DNA from: Limnohabitans sp. Rim8
GTDB taxonomy: Bacteria > Pseudomonadota > Gammaproteobacteria > Burkholderiales > Burkholderiaceae_C
Direction: 5' to 3'
Length of the DNA: 64,000 nucleotides
Assembly: GCA_945901045.1 (NCBI GenBank)
Contig: CAMDKK010000004.1
Coordinates: 53,999 to 117,998, forward strand
The notes under the pieces were generated by a model. That model saw only the letters and a list, made by a program, of their open reading frames with translations. It made no database searches and was not told the DNA's origin. Below are positions 51,122 through 59,850 of this stretch, in pieces. Both the position numbers and the translations under genes were made by a program. Each line of letters opens with the position of its first letter. Within the stretch, counting starts at the first letter, position 1.

Positions 51122-52357
51122 ATGAAATTCGCTGTTAGTCCTGTTGTTTTTGCTGGCTTGGCCTTGTGTGCTGCCGGGGCTTTTGCCCAAAAAGGAGAGA
51201 CGGTCAAAATTGCGCACATTGACCCGCTATCGGGTCTGATGGGCCCTGTCGGTACCAACCAACTCAAGAGTTTTCAATTTTTTGCTGAAAAATTCAGTGG
51301 CGCCAAAAATCCTGCTGGCGTCAATTTTGAAGTGGTTTCCTTTGACAACAAACTCAGCCCAGCAGAAAGTTTAAATGCCCTCAAGTCGGCCATCGACCAA
51401 GGCGTGCGCTACATTGCACAAGGCAATGGCTCATCAGTTGCCGGCGCCCTGATCGAAGCCGTGGACAAACACAATGCACGCAATCCCGGCAAGGAAGTCG
51501 TCTTCCTGAACTACGCCGCTGTGGACCCTGACTTCACCAACAGCAAATGCAATTACTGGCATTTCCGGTTCGATGCTGACACCTCGATGAAAATCGAAGC
51601 TATGACCACCTTCATGAAAGACGACAAGGACATCAAGAAGATTTACTTGTTCAATCAGAACTACTCACACGGTCAGCAAGTCGCTAAGTTCGCCAAAGAA
51701 AACTTGGCGCGCAAGCGTCCAGATGTGCAAGTCGTCGGTGAAGACCTGCACCCCTTGGCACAGGTGCGCGACTTTGCACCCTACATTGCCAAGATCAAGG
51801 CATCTGGCGCGGACACGGTGATCACAGGCAACTGGGGCTCCGATTTGTCTTTGTTGGTCAAAGCCGCTAACGAAGGTGGTTTTAACGGCAAGTTTTACAC
51901 CTATTACACCGGCGTCACCGGTACGCCCACAGCACTCGGCACCTCGGGCGCTGGCCGTGTTTATCAGATTGCCTATGCCCACTACAACATGGGCGGCGAC
52001 ATGGCCAAGTTGATGGGCGAATTCAAGAAAAAATTCAACGATGACTTTTACACTGGCTCGGTCATGTCCATTTACGCAGGCTTGGGTGAAGCCATGGCCA
52101 AAGCCAAGTCCACTGACCCTGTTAAAGTGGCCGCGGCTTTAGAAGGCCTGAAATACAAAAACTTCAATGGTGAAGTCGAAGTGCGCAAAGCCGACCACCA
52201 ATTGCAGCAGCCCTTGTACATGACAGTCTGGCAAAAAGCCGATAAAAAGTACCCTTACAGCCCCGAAAATACGGGCATGACTTTGGCTCCGGTCAAGGAG
52301 TTTCCTTCTTATGTCTCCAGCACGCCCACAAGCTGCCAAATGAAGCGCCCCAGCTGA
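51122..52357 (+). CDS. Branched-chain amino acid-type ABC transporter substrate-binding protein
   Basis: 411-residue periplasmic binding protein of the HAAT (LivJ/LivK) type. The signal peptide covers about 1-21 (FAGLALCAAGAFA, cleavage before QKGE), then the first lobe with VKIAHIDPLSGLMGPVG. The ATG at 51122 is chosen because the upstream in-frame start lacks a signal. HAAT binding proteins can carry amino acids, amides, aromatic acids or short fatty acids, so leucine specificity is unproven. It leads livH, livM, livG and livF but is followed by a terminator (52384), which may allow higher expression of the binding protein. Confidence 0.9.
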   Translation: MKFAVSPVVFAGLALCAAGAFAQKGETVKIAHIDPLSGLMGPVGTNQLKSFQFFAEKFSGAKNPAGVNFEVVSFDNKLSPAESLNALKSAIDQGVRYIAQGNGSSVAGALIEAVDKHNARNPGKEVVFLNYAAVDPDFTNSKCNYWHFRFDADTSMKIEAMTTFMKDDKDIKKIYLFNQNYSHGQQVAKFAKENLARKRPDVQVVGEDLHPLAQVRDFAPYIAKIKASGADTVITGNWGSDLSLLVKAANEGGFNGKFYTYYTGVTGTPTALGTSGAGRVYQIAYAHYNMGGDMAKLMGEFKKKFNDDFYTGSVMSIYAGLGEAMAKAKSTDPVKVAAALEGLKYKNFNGEVEVRKADHQLQQPLYMTVWQKADKKYPYSPENTGMTLAPVKEFPSYVSSTPTSCQMKRPS

Positions 52358-52383
52358 TGCTGTGATGTTTTTGTTGTGATCGC

Positions 52384-52417
52384 AGGCCCGATTCACTTGG
52401 GTGTTTCGGGCCTTTTT
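52384..52417 (+). terminator. Terminator or attenuating hairpin between binding protein and livH
   Basis: AGGCCCGA and TCGGGCCT pair around a 14-base loop and are followed by TTTTA. It lies 27 bases after the binding-protein stop and about 80 before livH. Such a partial terminator would give more binding protein than permease, a usual stoichiometry in ABC importers. Confidence 0.75.
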
Positions 52418-52498
52418 ATTTGACTTGGCAAACCCACAAGGAACAGGGTTTGACTTTCGGTAACGTTGTAAGGCCGATGTTGGGCCTGGAAAGTTTTT

Positions 52499-53533
52499 AT
52501 GGAGTTCTTTATCATCTCCATGCTCAACGGCCTCAGTTACGGGCTGTTGCTCTTCATGCTCAGTTCTGGATTGACGCTGATTTTCAGCATGATGGGTGTG
52601 CTTAACTTTGCACATGCTTCTTTTTACATGGCAGGGGCCTATTTTGGTTACACCATTTCCAAATGGGTGGGGTTCTGGCCGGCGTTGATTATGGCGCCGG
52701 TTCTGGTGGGCGCCTGCGGCGCAGTCTTCGAACGCCTGACATTGCGCAAAGTGCACAAGTTTGGTCATGTGCCCGAATTGCTGGTGACATTTGGTTTGTC
52801 TTACATCGTGCTCGAATTGGTGCAGTTGATTTGGGGCCGAACAGCCGTTGAATTTGCGCCCCCCGAGGTTTTGCGTGATTCGGCGTTTACGCTCATCAAT
52901 CATTCTGTGCAAGGTTTGAGTGTTCTGTGGGGATCTGCGCCGGCTGACATGTGCATAAGTGCGGATGCATCGGTGCGTGTTGTGTGTTCCCCCTTTCCTG
53001 CGACACGGGGATTCATGATGTTGGTGGCCTTGCTGATGCTGGTGAGCTTGTGGTTATTGCTCACCCGAACTCGCATTGGCTTGGTGATTCAGGCGGCCCT
53101 CACCCATCCTGAAATGGCGGAATCACTGGGGCACAACGTGCCCCGTGTCTTCATGCTGGTATTTGGTGCGGGCACAGGACTTGCTGGCTTGGCGGGTGTG
53201 ATTGGCGGGAGCACTTTTGTCACCGAACCGGCTATGTCAGCCACCGTGGGGTCGGTGATTTTTGTGGTTGTTGTGGTCGGTGGAATGGGCTCCTTGTCGG
53301 GCGCATTTTTGGCCTCTATTTTGATCGGCGTCATCCAGACTTTTGCGGTGGCCTTTGATTACTCCTTCATCACCTTATGTGCCCAGTTGGGTTTGCCCTT
53401 GAGCGATGCGGCGCGCGAGAATTCCTTCGTCAAATTGACACTTTCACAAGTTGCGCCCATCTTGCCGTATTTGTTCTTGGTTTTGATTTTGATTTTTCGT
53501 CCTAAAGGACTTTTGGGTACGAGGGAGGGTTGA
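52499..53533 (+). CDS. livH: Branched-chain amino acid-type ABC permease LivH
   Basis: 344-residue inner-membrane permease. The N-terminal ISMLNGLSYGLLLFMLSSGLTLIFSMMGVLNFAHASFYMAG is family-typical, as is RTRIGLVIQAALTHPEMAESLGHN, which includes the coupling-helix region for the ATPase. About eight to nine hydrophobic helices are visible. It starts with ATG at 52499 and is three bases before livM. The substrate follows the binding protein and is not known. Confidence 0.93.
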   Translation: MEFFIISMLNGLSYGLLLFMLSSGLTLIFSMMGVLNFAHASFYMAGAYFGYTISKWVGFWPALIMAPVLVGACGAVFERLTLRKVHKFGHVPELLVTFGLSYIVLELVQLIWGRTAVEFAPPEVLRDSAFTLINHSVQGLSVLWGSAPADMCISADASVRVVCSPFPATRGFMMLVALLMLVSLWLLLTRTRIGLVIQAALTHPEMAESLGHNVPRVFMLVFGAGTGLAGLAGVIGGSTFVTEPAMSATVGSVIFVVVVVGGMGSLSGAFLASILIGVIQTFAVAFDYSFITLCAQLGLPLSDAARENSFVKLTLSQVAPILPYLFLVLILIFRPKGLLGTREG

Positions 53534-53536
53534 AGC

Positions 53537-54823
53537 ATGACTTATTACAAATTCAAACCTTATAACGTGGCCAGAGTTGTCATCTGGAGCTTGTTTGCGA
53601 TCTTGCTGTTGGTGGTGCCCCTTGTCTTTACCAGCCAGTTGTCGGCGACGATGCTCGCGCAGATGGGGATTGCCATCATTGCTTGCCTGTCCTACAACAT
53701 GTTGTTAGGACAGGGCGGTATGCTGAGTTTCGGTCACGCGGTCTACACAGGGCTTGGCTCTTACATGGCCATTCATGCCTTGAACATGGTGACGGCTGGC
53801 GCTTTGCATATCCCCGTCAGTCTGGTGCCTTTGGTCGGCGGTCTTGCCGGAATGGGCTTTGCCATTTTGCTGGGTTATGTGACCACTCGAAAATCAGGAA
53901 CCCCTTTCGCCATGATCACCATGGGTATCGCAGAACTTGTTTTTGCAATGTCACTCATGTTCTCAGAGTTCTTTGGCGGTGAGGCAGGTGTGTCTGGTAA
54001 CCGCGTCGCGGGCGACTCCTTTTGGGGCATCACCTATGGCCCGCAAATACAAATTTACTACCTGATTTCGATCTACACCTTCATTTGTGTTGCATTGATG
54101 TATGCCTTTACGCAAACGCCGCTAGGCCGTATTTTGAATGCGGTTCGCGATAACCCGGAGCGGGTTGAATTCATCGGTTACAACACCCAACGCGTGCGCT
54201 ATTTTTCATTCATCATTGCCGGGTTTTTTGCCGGAATTGCAGGCGGCTTGAGTGCTTTGAACTTTGAAATTGTCACCGCCGAAGTGGTGGGTGCTGGACG
54301 GTCAGGCGCCTATTTGTTGTTTACATTTTTAGGCGGCGCAACCTTCTTTTTTGGTCCGATACTGGGTGCGATATTGATGGTGATTGCCTTTGTTCTGTTG
54401 TCAGAGTTCACCAAAGCCTGGTTGTTGTATTTGGGCTTGTTGTTCTTGTTTATGGTCATGTACGCACCGGGTGGTTTTGCCAGTTTATTGATGATGAACC
54501 TGCGCGTGGCCGCATTCGGTAAATTGCGTCAAATTTGGGTCAGTTACTTGGGCTTGATTGCGACCGCAATGCTTATTTTGATGGGCGCAGGCGCCATGAT
54601 TGAAATGGTTTACCACCTGCAACTCAACGACAGCTTGGGTGACACCTTGAAATTCATCGGCGTGACACTGGATGCCAAAAGCATCGACAGTTGGGTCGGC
54701 TCGCTTTTGCTGATGGTCACGGGACTCGGACTGTTTGAAGTGATGCGCCGACACTATGTGCACGAGTGGGGTGAAATTCAAACAGGCATTGAAAATGAAA
54801 TCAAACGCAGGGAGGCTGCGTGA
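53537..54823 (+). CDS. livM: Branched-chain amino acid-type ABC permease LivM
   Basis: 428-residue second permease. Family segments are LSYNMLLGQGGMLSFGHAVYTGLGSYMA, GTPFAMITMGIAELVFAMSLMFSEFFGGEAGVSGNRV and the coupling region TPLGRILNAVRDNPERVEFIGYNTQRVRYFSFIIAG. The C-terminus is long, with added helices and a charged end (HEWGEIQTGIENEIKRREAA), longer than many LivM proteins of about 330 residues. It overlaps livG by four bases when the GTG start of livG is used. Confidence 0.93.
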   Translation: MTYYKFKPYNVARVVIWSLFAILLLVVPLVFTSQLSATMLAQMGIAIIACLSYNMLLGQGGMLSFGHAVYTGLGSYMAIHALNMVTAGALHIPVSLVPLVGGLAGMGFAILLGYVTTRKSGTPFAMITMGIAELVFAMSLMFSEFFGGEAGVSGNRVAGDSFWGITYGPQIQIYYLISIYTFICVALMYAFTQTPLGRILNAVRDNPERVEFIGYNTQRVRYFSFIIAGFFAGIAGGLSALNFEIVTAEVVGAGRSGAYLLFTFLGGATFFFGPILGAILMVIAFVLLSEFTKAWLLYLGLLFLFMVMYAPGGFASLLMMNLRVAAFGKLRQIWVSYLGLIATAMLILMGAGAMIEMVYHLQLNDSLGDTLKFIGVTLDAKSIDSWVGSLLLMVTGLGLFEVMRRHYVHEWGEIQTGIENEIKRREAA

Positions 54824-55593
54824 TGACTTGCGCACTTGAACTCAAAGATCTTCACAAAAGTTTCGGCAAAACTGAAATCATCCGTGGCGTCAATTTAGCA
54901 GTCCAATCGGGTGAGCGCATTGCCATCATTGGGCCCAATGGTGCTGGCAAGTCCACGCTTTTCAATTTGATCAGCGGACGCTTTGGTCCCACCAGCGGTG
55001 AAATTTTGCTCAACGGTCAATCCATTGCCCACAAAAAGCCGTATGAAATTAACCGCATGGGCTTGTCTCGAAGCTTTCAAATCACCAACATTTTCCCGAA
55101 GCTGAGCGTCTTTGAGAACTTGCGCTGCGCGGTGCTGTGGAGCTTGGGCTACAAATACACGTTCTTGAAATTTCTATCGGGCCTTCGTGATGCCAATGAC
55201 CAAGCTGAGAAGTTCCTCAAAATGATCAAGCTGGATAAAAAACGTGATGTTGTGGCCATGAACTTAACCTATGCTGAACAGCGTGCTTTGGAAATCGGCA
55301 TCACCATTGCGGGCGGATCAGACGTCATCTTGCTGGATGAACCCACTGCAGGCATGAGTAAAAGCGAAACCAGTCGCTTCATCGGCTTGATCAAAGCCGT
55401 CACTGAAGGCAAAACGCTGCTCACTGTCGAGCACGACATGGGCGTTGTTTTTGGCTTGGCTGACAAAATTGCGGTGATTGTGTATGGCGAAGTGATTGCT
55501 TTCGACGTGCCTGAGGCCGTTCGCTCCAATCCGAAAGTTCAAGAGGCCTACTTGGGGACTTCTGCTGCAGACGCTCCGGCAGGAGCGCATTGA
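54820..55593 (+). CDS. livG: ABC transporter ATP-binding protein LivG
   Basis: 257-residue ATPase (256 from the ATG one codon later). Walker A is GPNGAGKST, the Q-loop region contains SRSFQITNIFPKLS, the signature is the LivG-type LTYAEQRALEIG, Walker B is VILLDEPTAGM and the H loop is TVEHD. The start is GTG overlapping the livM stop by four bases, or the adjacent ATG. All catalytic residues are present, in contrast to the partner LivF. Confidence 0.93.
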   Translation: MMTCALELKDLHKSFGKTEIIRGVNLAVQSGERIAIIGPNGAGKSTLFNLISGRFGPTSGEILLNGQSIAHKKPYEINRMGLSRSFQITNIFPKLSVFENLRCAVLWSLGYKYTFLKFLSGLRDANDQAEKFLKMIKLDKKRDVVAMNLTYAEQRALEIGITIAGGSDVILLDEPTAGMSKSETSRFIGLIKAVTEGKTLLTVEHDMGVVFGLADKIAVIVYGEVIAFDVPEAVRSNPKVQEAYLGTSAADAPAGAH

Positions 55594-55594
55594 C

Positions 55595-56290
55595 ATGTTG
55601 AAAATTGACAAGCTGCATGCTTTTTATGGCAAGAGTCATGTTCTGCACGGCGTGAGTTTCGAAGTCCAACCCGGAGAAATCGTGGCATTGCTTGGACGCA
55701 ATGGTTCTGGCAGATCCACAACGGCCAAGGCCATCATGGGTTTGGTCGATTGTGAAGGTGAGATCAGCTGGAAGGGTCAAAAGATTCTGGGCCGTAAAAC
55801 TTTTGAAATAGCCCATTTGGGGATCGGCTACGTGCCTGAAAATCGAGATATTTTCCCTAAGCTCACCGTGCACCAAAATTTGATGCTCGGTCAAAAAAGC
55901 GTTGGCAAACCGAGTCGCTGGTCTTTTGACGATATGTATGCGATGTTTCCTCGATTGAAAGAACGCCAGCACACAGAAGCTGGCGTCTTGTCAGGCGGAG
56001 AGCAGCAAATGCTAACGCTATGCAGGACGCTCATGGGTGATCCCGATTTGGTCATCATCGATGAACCGACAGAAGGTTTGGCACCCAAAATTGTGGAGCT
56101 TGTGGGGCAATATTTGCAAACCCTCAAGCAAAAGGGCTTGTCTGTTTTACTGATTGAGCAAAAGTTAACCATTGCGATGCGCATTTCTGACAGAACCTTA
56201 GTGATGGGACATGGCAGCATCGTTTTTGATGGCACACCTGAATCTCTTCGCTTAGACAATTACACTCGCAAAGAATGGCTTGAAGTTTGA
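55595..56290 (+). CDS. livF: ABC transporter ATP-binding protein LivF, variant Walker A
   Basis: 231-residue ATPase, one base after livG. The signature LSGGEQQML, Walker B LVIIDEPTEGLAP and a late IEQKL switch region are normal, but the Walker A reads GRNGSGRST, with arginine (R40, codon AGA) replacing the invariant lysine of GxxGxGK(S/T). Similar GRNG-x-GR-(S/T) forms occur in some LivF proteins of Burkholderiales as I recall, so this may be a tolerated family variation, possibly with one active ATP site per LivG-LivF pair. The ATG at 55595 gives a standard N-terminus; the longer in-frame opening runs back into livG. Confidence 0.92.
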   Translation: MLKIDKLHAFYGKSHVLHGVSFEVQPGEIVALLGRNGSGRSTTAKAIMGLVDCEGEISWKGQKILGRKTFEIAHLGIGYVPENRDIFPKLTVHQNLMLGQKSVGKPSRWSFDDMYAMFPRLKERQHTEAGVLSGGEQQMLTLCRTLMGDPDLVIIDEPTEGLAPKIVELVGQYLQTLKQKGLSVLLIEQKLTIAMRISDRTLVMGHGSIVFDGTPESLRLDNYTRKEWLEV

Positions 56291-56314
56291 ACGTCTCACT
56301 TGCGACTCATACTG

Positions 56315-56343
56315 CAGACATTTCAGCCAAGATAACCTAAAAT
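56315..56343 (+). promoter_or_regulatory. Predicted sigma-70 promoter of the fadB-like gene
   Basis: CAGACA (56315-56320) and TAAAAT (56338-56343) are separated by 17 bases, a fair match to -35 and -10 boxes (four and five of six bases). They lie 58 bases before the fadB ATG and just upstream of a palindromic operator, in a 110-base gap after livF. Confidence 0.55.
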
Positions 56344-56351
56344 TTAAAAAT

Positions 56352-56365
56352 AGAACGCTCGTTCT
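56352..56365. promoter_or_regulatory. Perfect 14-base palindromic operator upstream of fadB-like gene
   Basis: AGAACG-CT-CGTTCT is a perfect inverted repeat of six-base arms. It overlaps the expected transcription start of the predicted promoter and precedes AAGAGGAAC (ribosome-binding) by about 20 bases. Spaced arms of this kind are typical of TetR-family repressors, which commonly control beta-oxidation genes. The regulator is not encoded in the window. Confidence 0.65.
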
Positions 56366-56400
56366 TTTTTCAATCGCACTATTTCAAGAGGAACAACCGC

Positions 56401-58512
56401 ATGACAGCTGAATACAAAGTCCATGGCGACGTGGCAGTGATTTCGATGGCCAACCCACCTGTTAACGGACTGGGATTGTCGACGCGCATTGGCATCACCG
56501 ATGGTGTGGCCAAGGCCAATGCAGACAGTGCGATCAAAGCGATTGTGATCACAGGCGCTGGCAAAGCTTTCTCTGGCGGTGCTGACATCCGCGAGTTTGG
56601 TTCGGCGAAAGCGTCACAAGAGCCTAACTTGCTGAGCGTGATTCGGGTTTGCGAAAATTCGGCCAAGCCGGTGGTCGCCGCAATCCATTCCGTGGCCATG
56701 GGCGGCGGTCTTGAGCTGGCTTTGGGCTGTCATTACCGCATTGCGGCACCCGGCGCGAGCATTGCATTGCCTGAAGTCAAATTGGGTTTGATTCCTGGCG
56801 CCGGTGGCACGCAGCGACTGCCGCGTGTGATTGGTGTGGAACCCGCACTGAACATGATTGTCAGCGGCGAGCCCATCAAGAGTGAGATGCTGGCCATGCT
56901 GCCAGGCCAAAAACTGTTCGATAAAATGGCCGCCTCAGCCGAGTCTTTGGCTGAAGAGGCTTTGGCGCTGGCCAGGCAAATGGCCGCCGTGCATGCCGAT
57001 GGCTCTGCCAAACCACTGGTCAAGAACTTGCCCTGCAAGCACCCCCAAGGTGATGCCTATTTCCAGTTCGCACGCAACATGGTCAAGGGCATGTCCAAGA
57101 ACTTTCCTGCGCCAGGCAAATGCGTCGATGCGGTAGAGGCAGCCACCAAGCAGAAATTTGAAGAGGGAATGTTGACCGAGCGTGAAATCTTCACCAACCT
57201 GATGATGACGCCAGAGAGTCGTGCCTTGCGTCACATTTTCATTGCCGATCGTGCGGCCTCCAAAATTGCCGACGTGCCTGAGGACACGCCTAAACGCACC
57301 ATTGCGAGCGTGGCTGTCATTGGCGCGGGCACCATGGGTGGCGGTATCTCCATGAATTTCTTGAATGCAGGCATCCCGGTCAAGATCTTGGAGATGAAGC
57401 AAGATGCACTGGACCGTGGCCTTGCGACCATCCGCAAGAACTACGAATCTCAGGTCAAAAAAGGCAAACTCAAGCAGGCTAAATACGATGAGCGCATGGC
57501 ACTCTTGTCGACCACGCTGAGCTACGACGACATTGGTCAAGCCGATTTGGTGATTGAAGCGGTCTTTGAAGAGATGGGCGTCAAAGAAGCCGTCTTCAAG
57601 AAACTCGATGAAGTCATGAAGCCTGGCGCCATTTTGGCGTCCAACACTTCCACGCTCGACGTGAACAAGATTGCCTCCTTTACCCAGCGTCCGCAAGATG
57701 TGGTCGGCATGCACTTTTTCAGTCCCGCCAACGTGATGAAGTTGCTTGAAGTGGTCCGCGGCGCCCAAACCAGCAAAGACGTGCTGGCCACAGTGATGGC
57801 GATCGGTAAAAAAATCAAGAAAACATCGGTTGTGTCGGGCGTGTGCGACGGTTTCATCGGCAACCGCATGATCGAGCAGTACAGCCGCCAGGCCGGCTTC
57901 TTGGTGGACGAAGGTTGCACCCCTGCGCAAGTAGACAAAGCGGTGGAAAAGTTTGGCTTCGCCATGGGGCCTTTTCGCATGGGTGATTTGGCCGGCAACG
58001 ACATTGGCTGGGCCATTCGCAAGCGCCGCGCGCTGGAACGCCCGAACATGATGTACAGCAAAACGGCTGATTTGCTCTGTGAAATGGGCCGTTTCGGTCA
58101 AAAGACCAGCGCCGGTTGGTACGACTACCAAGCGGGTAAGCGCGACGCGATCCCCAGCAAAGCGGTGGTGGACATGATCGAAACCTACCGCACGTCAAAA
58201 GGCATCACGCCGCGCAAAATAGCAGACGAAGAAATTGTGCAGCGACTGGTGTTTGCTTTGGTCAATGAAGCCGCTCATATTCTGGAAGAAGGCATTGCAG
58301 GCAAGGCCAGCGACATCGACATGGTTTACCTGACAGGCTACGGCTTCCCCATCTTCCGTGGCGGCCCTATGCTGTATGCGGACCAAGTGGGTCTGTTCAA
58401 TGTGGTTCAAGCCATGCATCGCTTCGCTCAGAACCCACTTGACGATGCTAAGTTCTGGCAACCTGCTCCGCTCTTGGCCCGTTTGGTGAATGAAGGCAAG
58501 AATTTCAACTGA
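56401..58512 (+). CDS. fadB: Bifunctional enoyl-CoA hydratase / 3-hydroxyacyl-CoA dehydrogenase
   Basis: 703-residue fused enzyme of beta-oxidation. The N-terminal crotonase domain has SGGADIREFGSA, GGGLELALGCHYRIA and LGLIPGAGGTQRLPR. The C-terminal dehydrogenase has the NAD motif VIGAGTMGGGISMNFLNAGI (about 303-322), VEAVFEEMGVKEAVFKKLDE, the catalytic HFFSPANVMKLLEVVRG and the C-terminal 3HCDH domain. It lacks the N-terminal thioester-metabolism length of the E. coli FadB (729) but keeps all motifs. A predicted promoter and palindromic operator precede it, so it probably begins a new transcript. The stop lies in a duplicated 13-base unit (58507-58532). Confidence 0.94.
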   Translation: MTAEYKVHGDVAVISMANPPVNGLGLSTRIGITDGVAKANADSAIKAIVITGAGKAFSGGADIREFGSAKASQEPNLLSVIRVCENSAKPVVAAIHSVAMGGGLELALGCHYRIAAPGASIALPEVKLGLIPGAGGTQRLPRVIGVEPALNMIVSGEPIKSEMLAMLPGQKLFDKMAASAESLAEEALALARQMAAVHADGSAKPLVKNLPCKHPQGDAYFQFARNMVKGMSKNFPAPGKCVDAVEAATKQKFEEGMLTEREIFTNLMMTPESRALRHIFIADRAASKIADVPEDTPKRTIASVAVIGAGTMGGGISMNFLNAGIPVKILEMKQDALDRGLATIRKNYESQVKKGKLKQAKYDERMALLSTTLSYDDIGQADLVIEAVFEEMGVKEAVFKKLDEVMKPGAILASNTSTLDVNKIASFTQRPQDVVGMHFFSPANVMKLLEVVRGAQTSKDVLATVMAIGKKIKKTSVVSGVCDGFIGNRMIEQYSRQAGFLVDEGCTPAQVDKAVEKFGFAMGPFRMGDLAGNDIGWAIRKRRALERPNMMYSKTADLLCEMGRFGQKTSAGWYDYQAGKRDAIPSKAVVDMIETYRTSKGITPRKIADEEIVQRLVFALVNEAAHILEEGIAGKASDIDMVYLTGYGFPIFRGGPMLYADQVGLFNVVQAMHRFAQNPLDDAKFWQPAPLLARLVNEGKNFN

Positions 58513-58532
58513 TTTTTTTAACTGATTTTTTT
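58507..58532 (+). repeat. Tandem 13-base duplication spanning the fadB stop
   Basis: AACTGATTTTTTT occurs twice in direct succession, at 58507-58519 and 58520-58532. The first copy contains the TGA stop. The repeat gives two T7 tracts without a strong hairpin, so it is not a classical terminator. Confidence 0.85.
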
Positions 58533-58585
58533 AATATGCGAGGAACAGTTCATTTGCACTGGCCTCCAAAGAAAGGTTTTCCATC

Positions 58586-59761
58586 ATGACCAACGCCGTT
58601 ATTGTTTCGACCGCACGCACACCTCTGGCCAAGAGCTGGAAGGGCGCTTTCAATATGACCCATGGCGCCACACTCGGTGGCCATGCGGTGCAACATGCTG
58701 TTGCCCGCGCAGGCATTGACGGCGCTGAGGTGGAGGATGTCATCATGGGCTGCGCCACGCCTGAGGGCGCCACTGGCTCCAATATCGCCAGGCAAATTGC
58801 CCTCAAGGCGGGCCTGCCCATTTCGGTCTCGGGCATGACGGTGAACCGTTTTTGTTCCTCGGGCCTGCAAACCATTGCCATGGCAGCCCAGCGCATCATT
58901 GCTGGCGAAGGTCAGGTCTACGTGGCAGGGGGGGTGGAAAGCATCTCTTGCGTTCAGCAGGAGATCAACACCCACATGATTCAGGACCTGTCTTTGCTCA
59001 AATCCAAGCCCGAAATTTACTGGAGCATGCTGCAAACGGCCGAGCAAGTGGCCAAACGTTACAACATCGGCCGTGACCGCATGGACGAGTATGGCGCTGG
59101 CAGTCAACAAAAAGCCTGTGCAGCACAGGCTGCAGGCTTGTTTGATGCAGAAATTGCGCCGATTACAGTGCTCGCCGGAGTGGCTGACAAGACCATGGGT
59201 TTGATGACCAAGGAAGTCACCGTCAGCAAAGACGAGGGCACACGCGAAGGCACCACTGTAGAGGCCATCAGCGGTCTGCGTTCGGCGCTGCCGGGTGGTT
59301 TGATCTCTGCGGGCAATGCCAGCCAGTTCTCAGACGGCGCAGGCGCGTGTGTGGTGATGGACGAAAAACTGGCCGAGCAACGCGGGCTGAAGCCGCTGGG
59401 CCGATTCCTTGGCTTTGCCGTGGCCGGTTGCGAGCCTGACGAAATGGGCATTGGCCCCGTGTACGCTGTGCCAAAAGCTTTGGCGCGTCTGGGCCTGACC
59501 GTCAATGACATCGACCTGTGGGAACTCAACGAAGCGTTTGCGGTGCAGGTGCTTTACTGCCGCGACAAGTTGGGCATCCCGGCCGATCGCCTGAACGTCA
59601 ACGGCGGTGCGATTGCTGTGGGTCATCCCTACGGCGTCTCGGGTCAACGTCTGACAGGCCACGCTTTGATTGAGGGCAAACGCCGCGGTGCCAAGCGCGT
59701 CGCAGTGACCATGTGCATTGGCGGCGGCATGGGCGCTTGCGGTATCTTTGAAGTGCTGTGA
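58586..59761 (+). CDS. fadA: Acetyl-CoA acyltransferase (thiolase, FadA-like)
   Basis: 391-residue thiolase that cleaves 3-ketoacyl-CoA. The acyl-accepting cysteine is in VNRFCSSG (C90), the histidine in [14 protein letters not shown], and the second cysteine in [15 protein letters not shown]. The HPYG variation replaces the more usual HPLG. It follows fadB by 73 bases, with GAAAGG as likely ribosome-binding site. With the preceding gene it makes a complete hydratase, dehydrogenase and thiolase set. A terminator follows at 59796-59826. Confidence 0.95.
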   Translation: MTNAVIVSTARTPLAKSWKGAFNMTHGATLGGHAVQHAVARAGIDGAEVEDVIMGCATPEGATGSNIARQIALKAGLPISVSGMTVNRFCSSGLQTIAMAAQRIIAGEGQVYVAGGVESISCVQQEINTHMIQDLSLLKSKPEIYWSMLQTAEQVAKRYNIGRDRMDEYGAGSQQKACAAQAAGLFDAEIAPITVLAGVADKTMGLMTKEVTVSKDEGTREGTTVEAISGLRSALPGGLISAGNASQFSDGAGACVVMDEKLAEQRGLKPLGRFLGFAVAGCEPDEMGIGPVYAVPKALARLGLTVNDIDLWELNEAFAVQVLYCRDKLGIPADRLNVNGGAIAVGHPYGVSGQRLTGHALIEGKRRGAKRVAVTMCIGGGMGACGIFEVL

Positions 59762-59795
59762 TGTTCAGCGCCCTTAACGCCTGATCAGCACGAAG

Positions 59796-59826
59796 GGCGG
59801 TTGGCTTGAAGCTGGCCGCCTTTTTT
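59796..59826 (+). terminator. Rho-independent terminator after fadA
   Basis: GGCGGTTGGCT and AGCTGGCCGCC form an 11-pair stem with three G-T pairs and a three-base loop, followed by six T residues. It lies 35 bases after the fadA stop and 25 before the acyl-CoA dehydrogenase start, so the two genes probably have at least partly separate expression. Confidence 0.8.
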
Positions 59827-59850
59827 CACTTTCAATCTGGATGATGTGCC

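Noticed and set aside
56935-58131. 398-codon open frame antisense to fadB
   Set aside because: Fully inside the fadB-like gene; composition is rich in His and Arg and resembles a frame shadow with no known domain.
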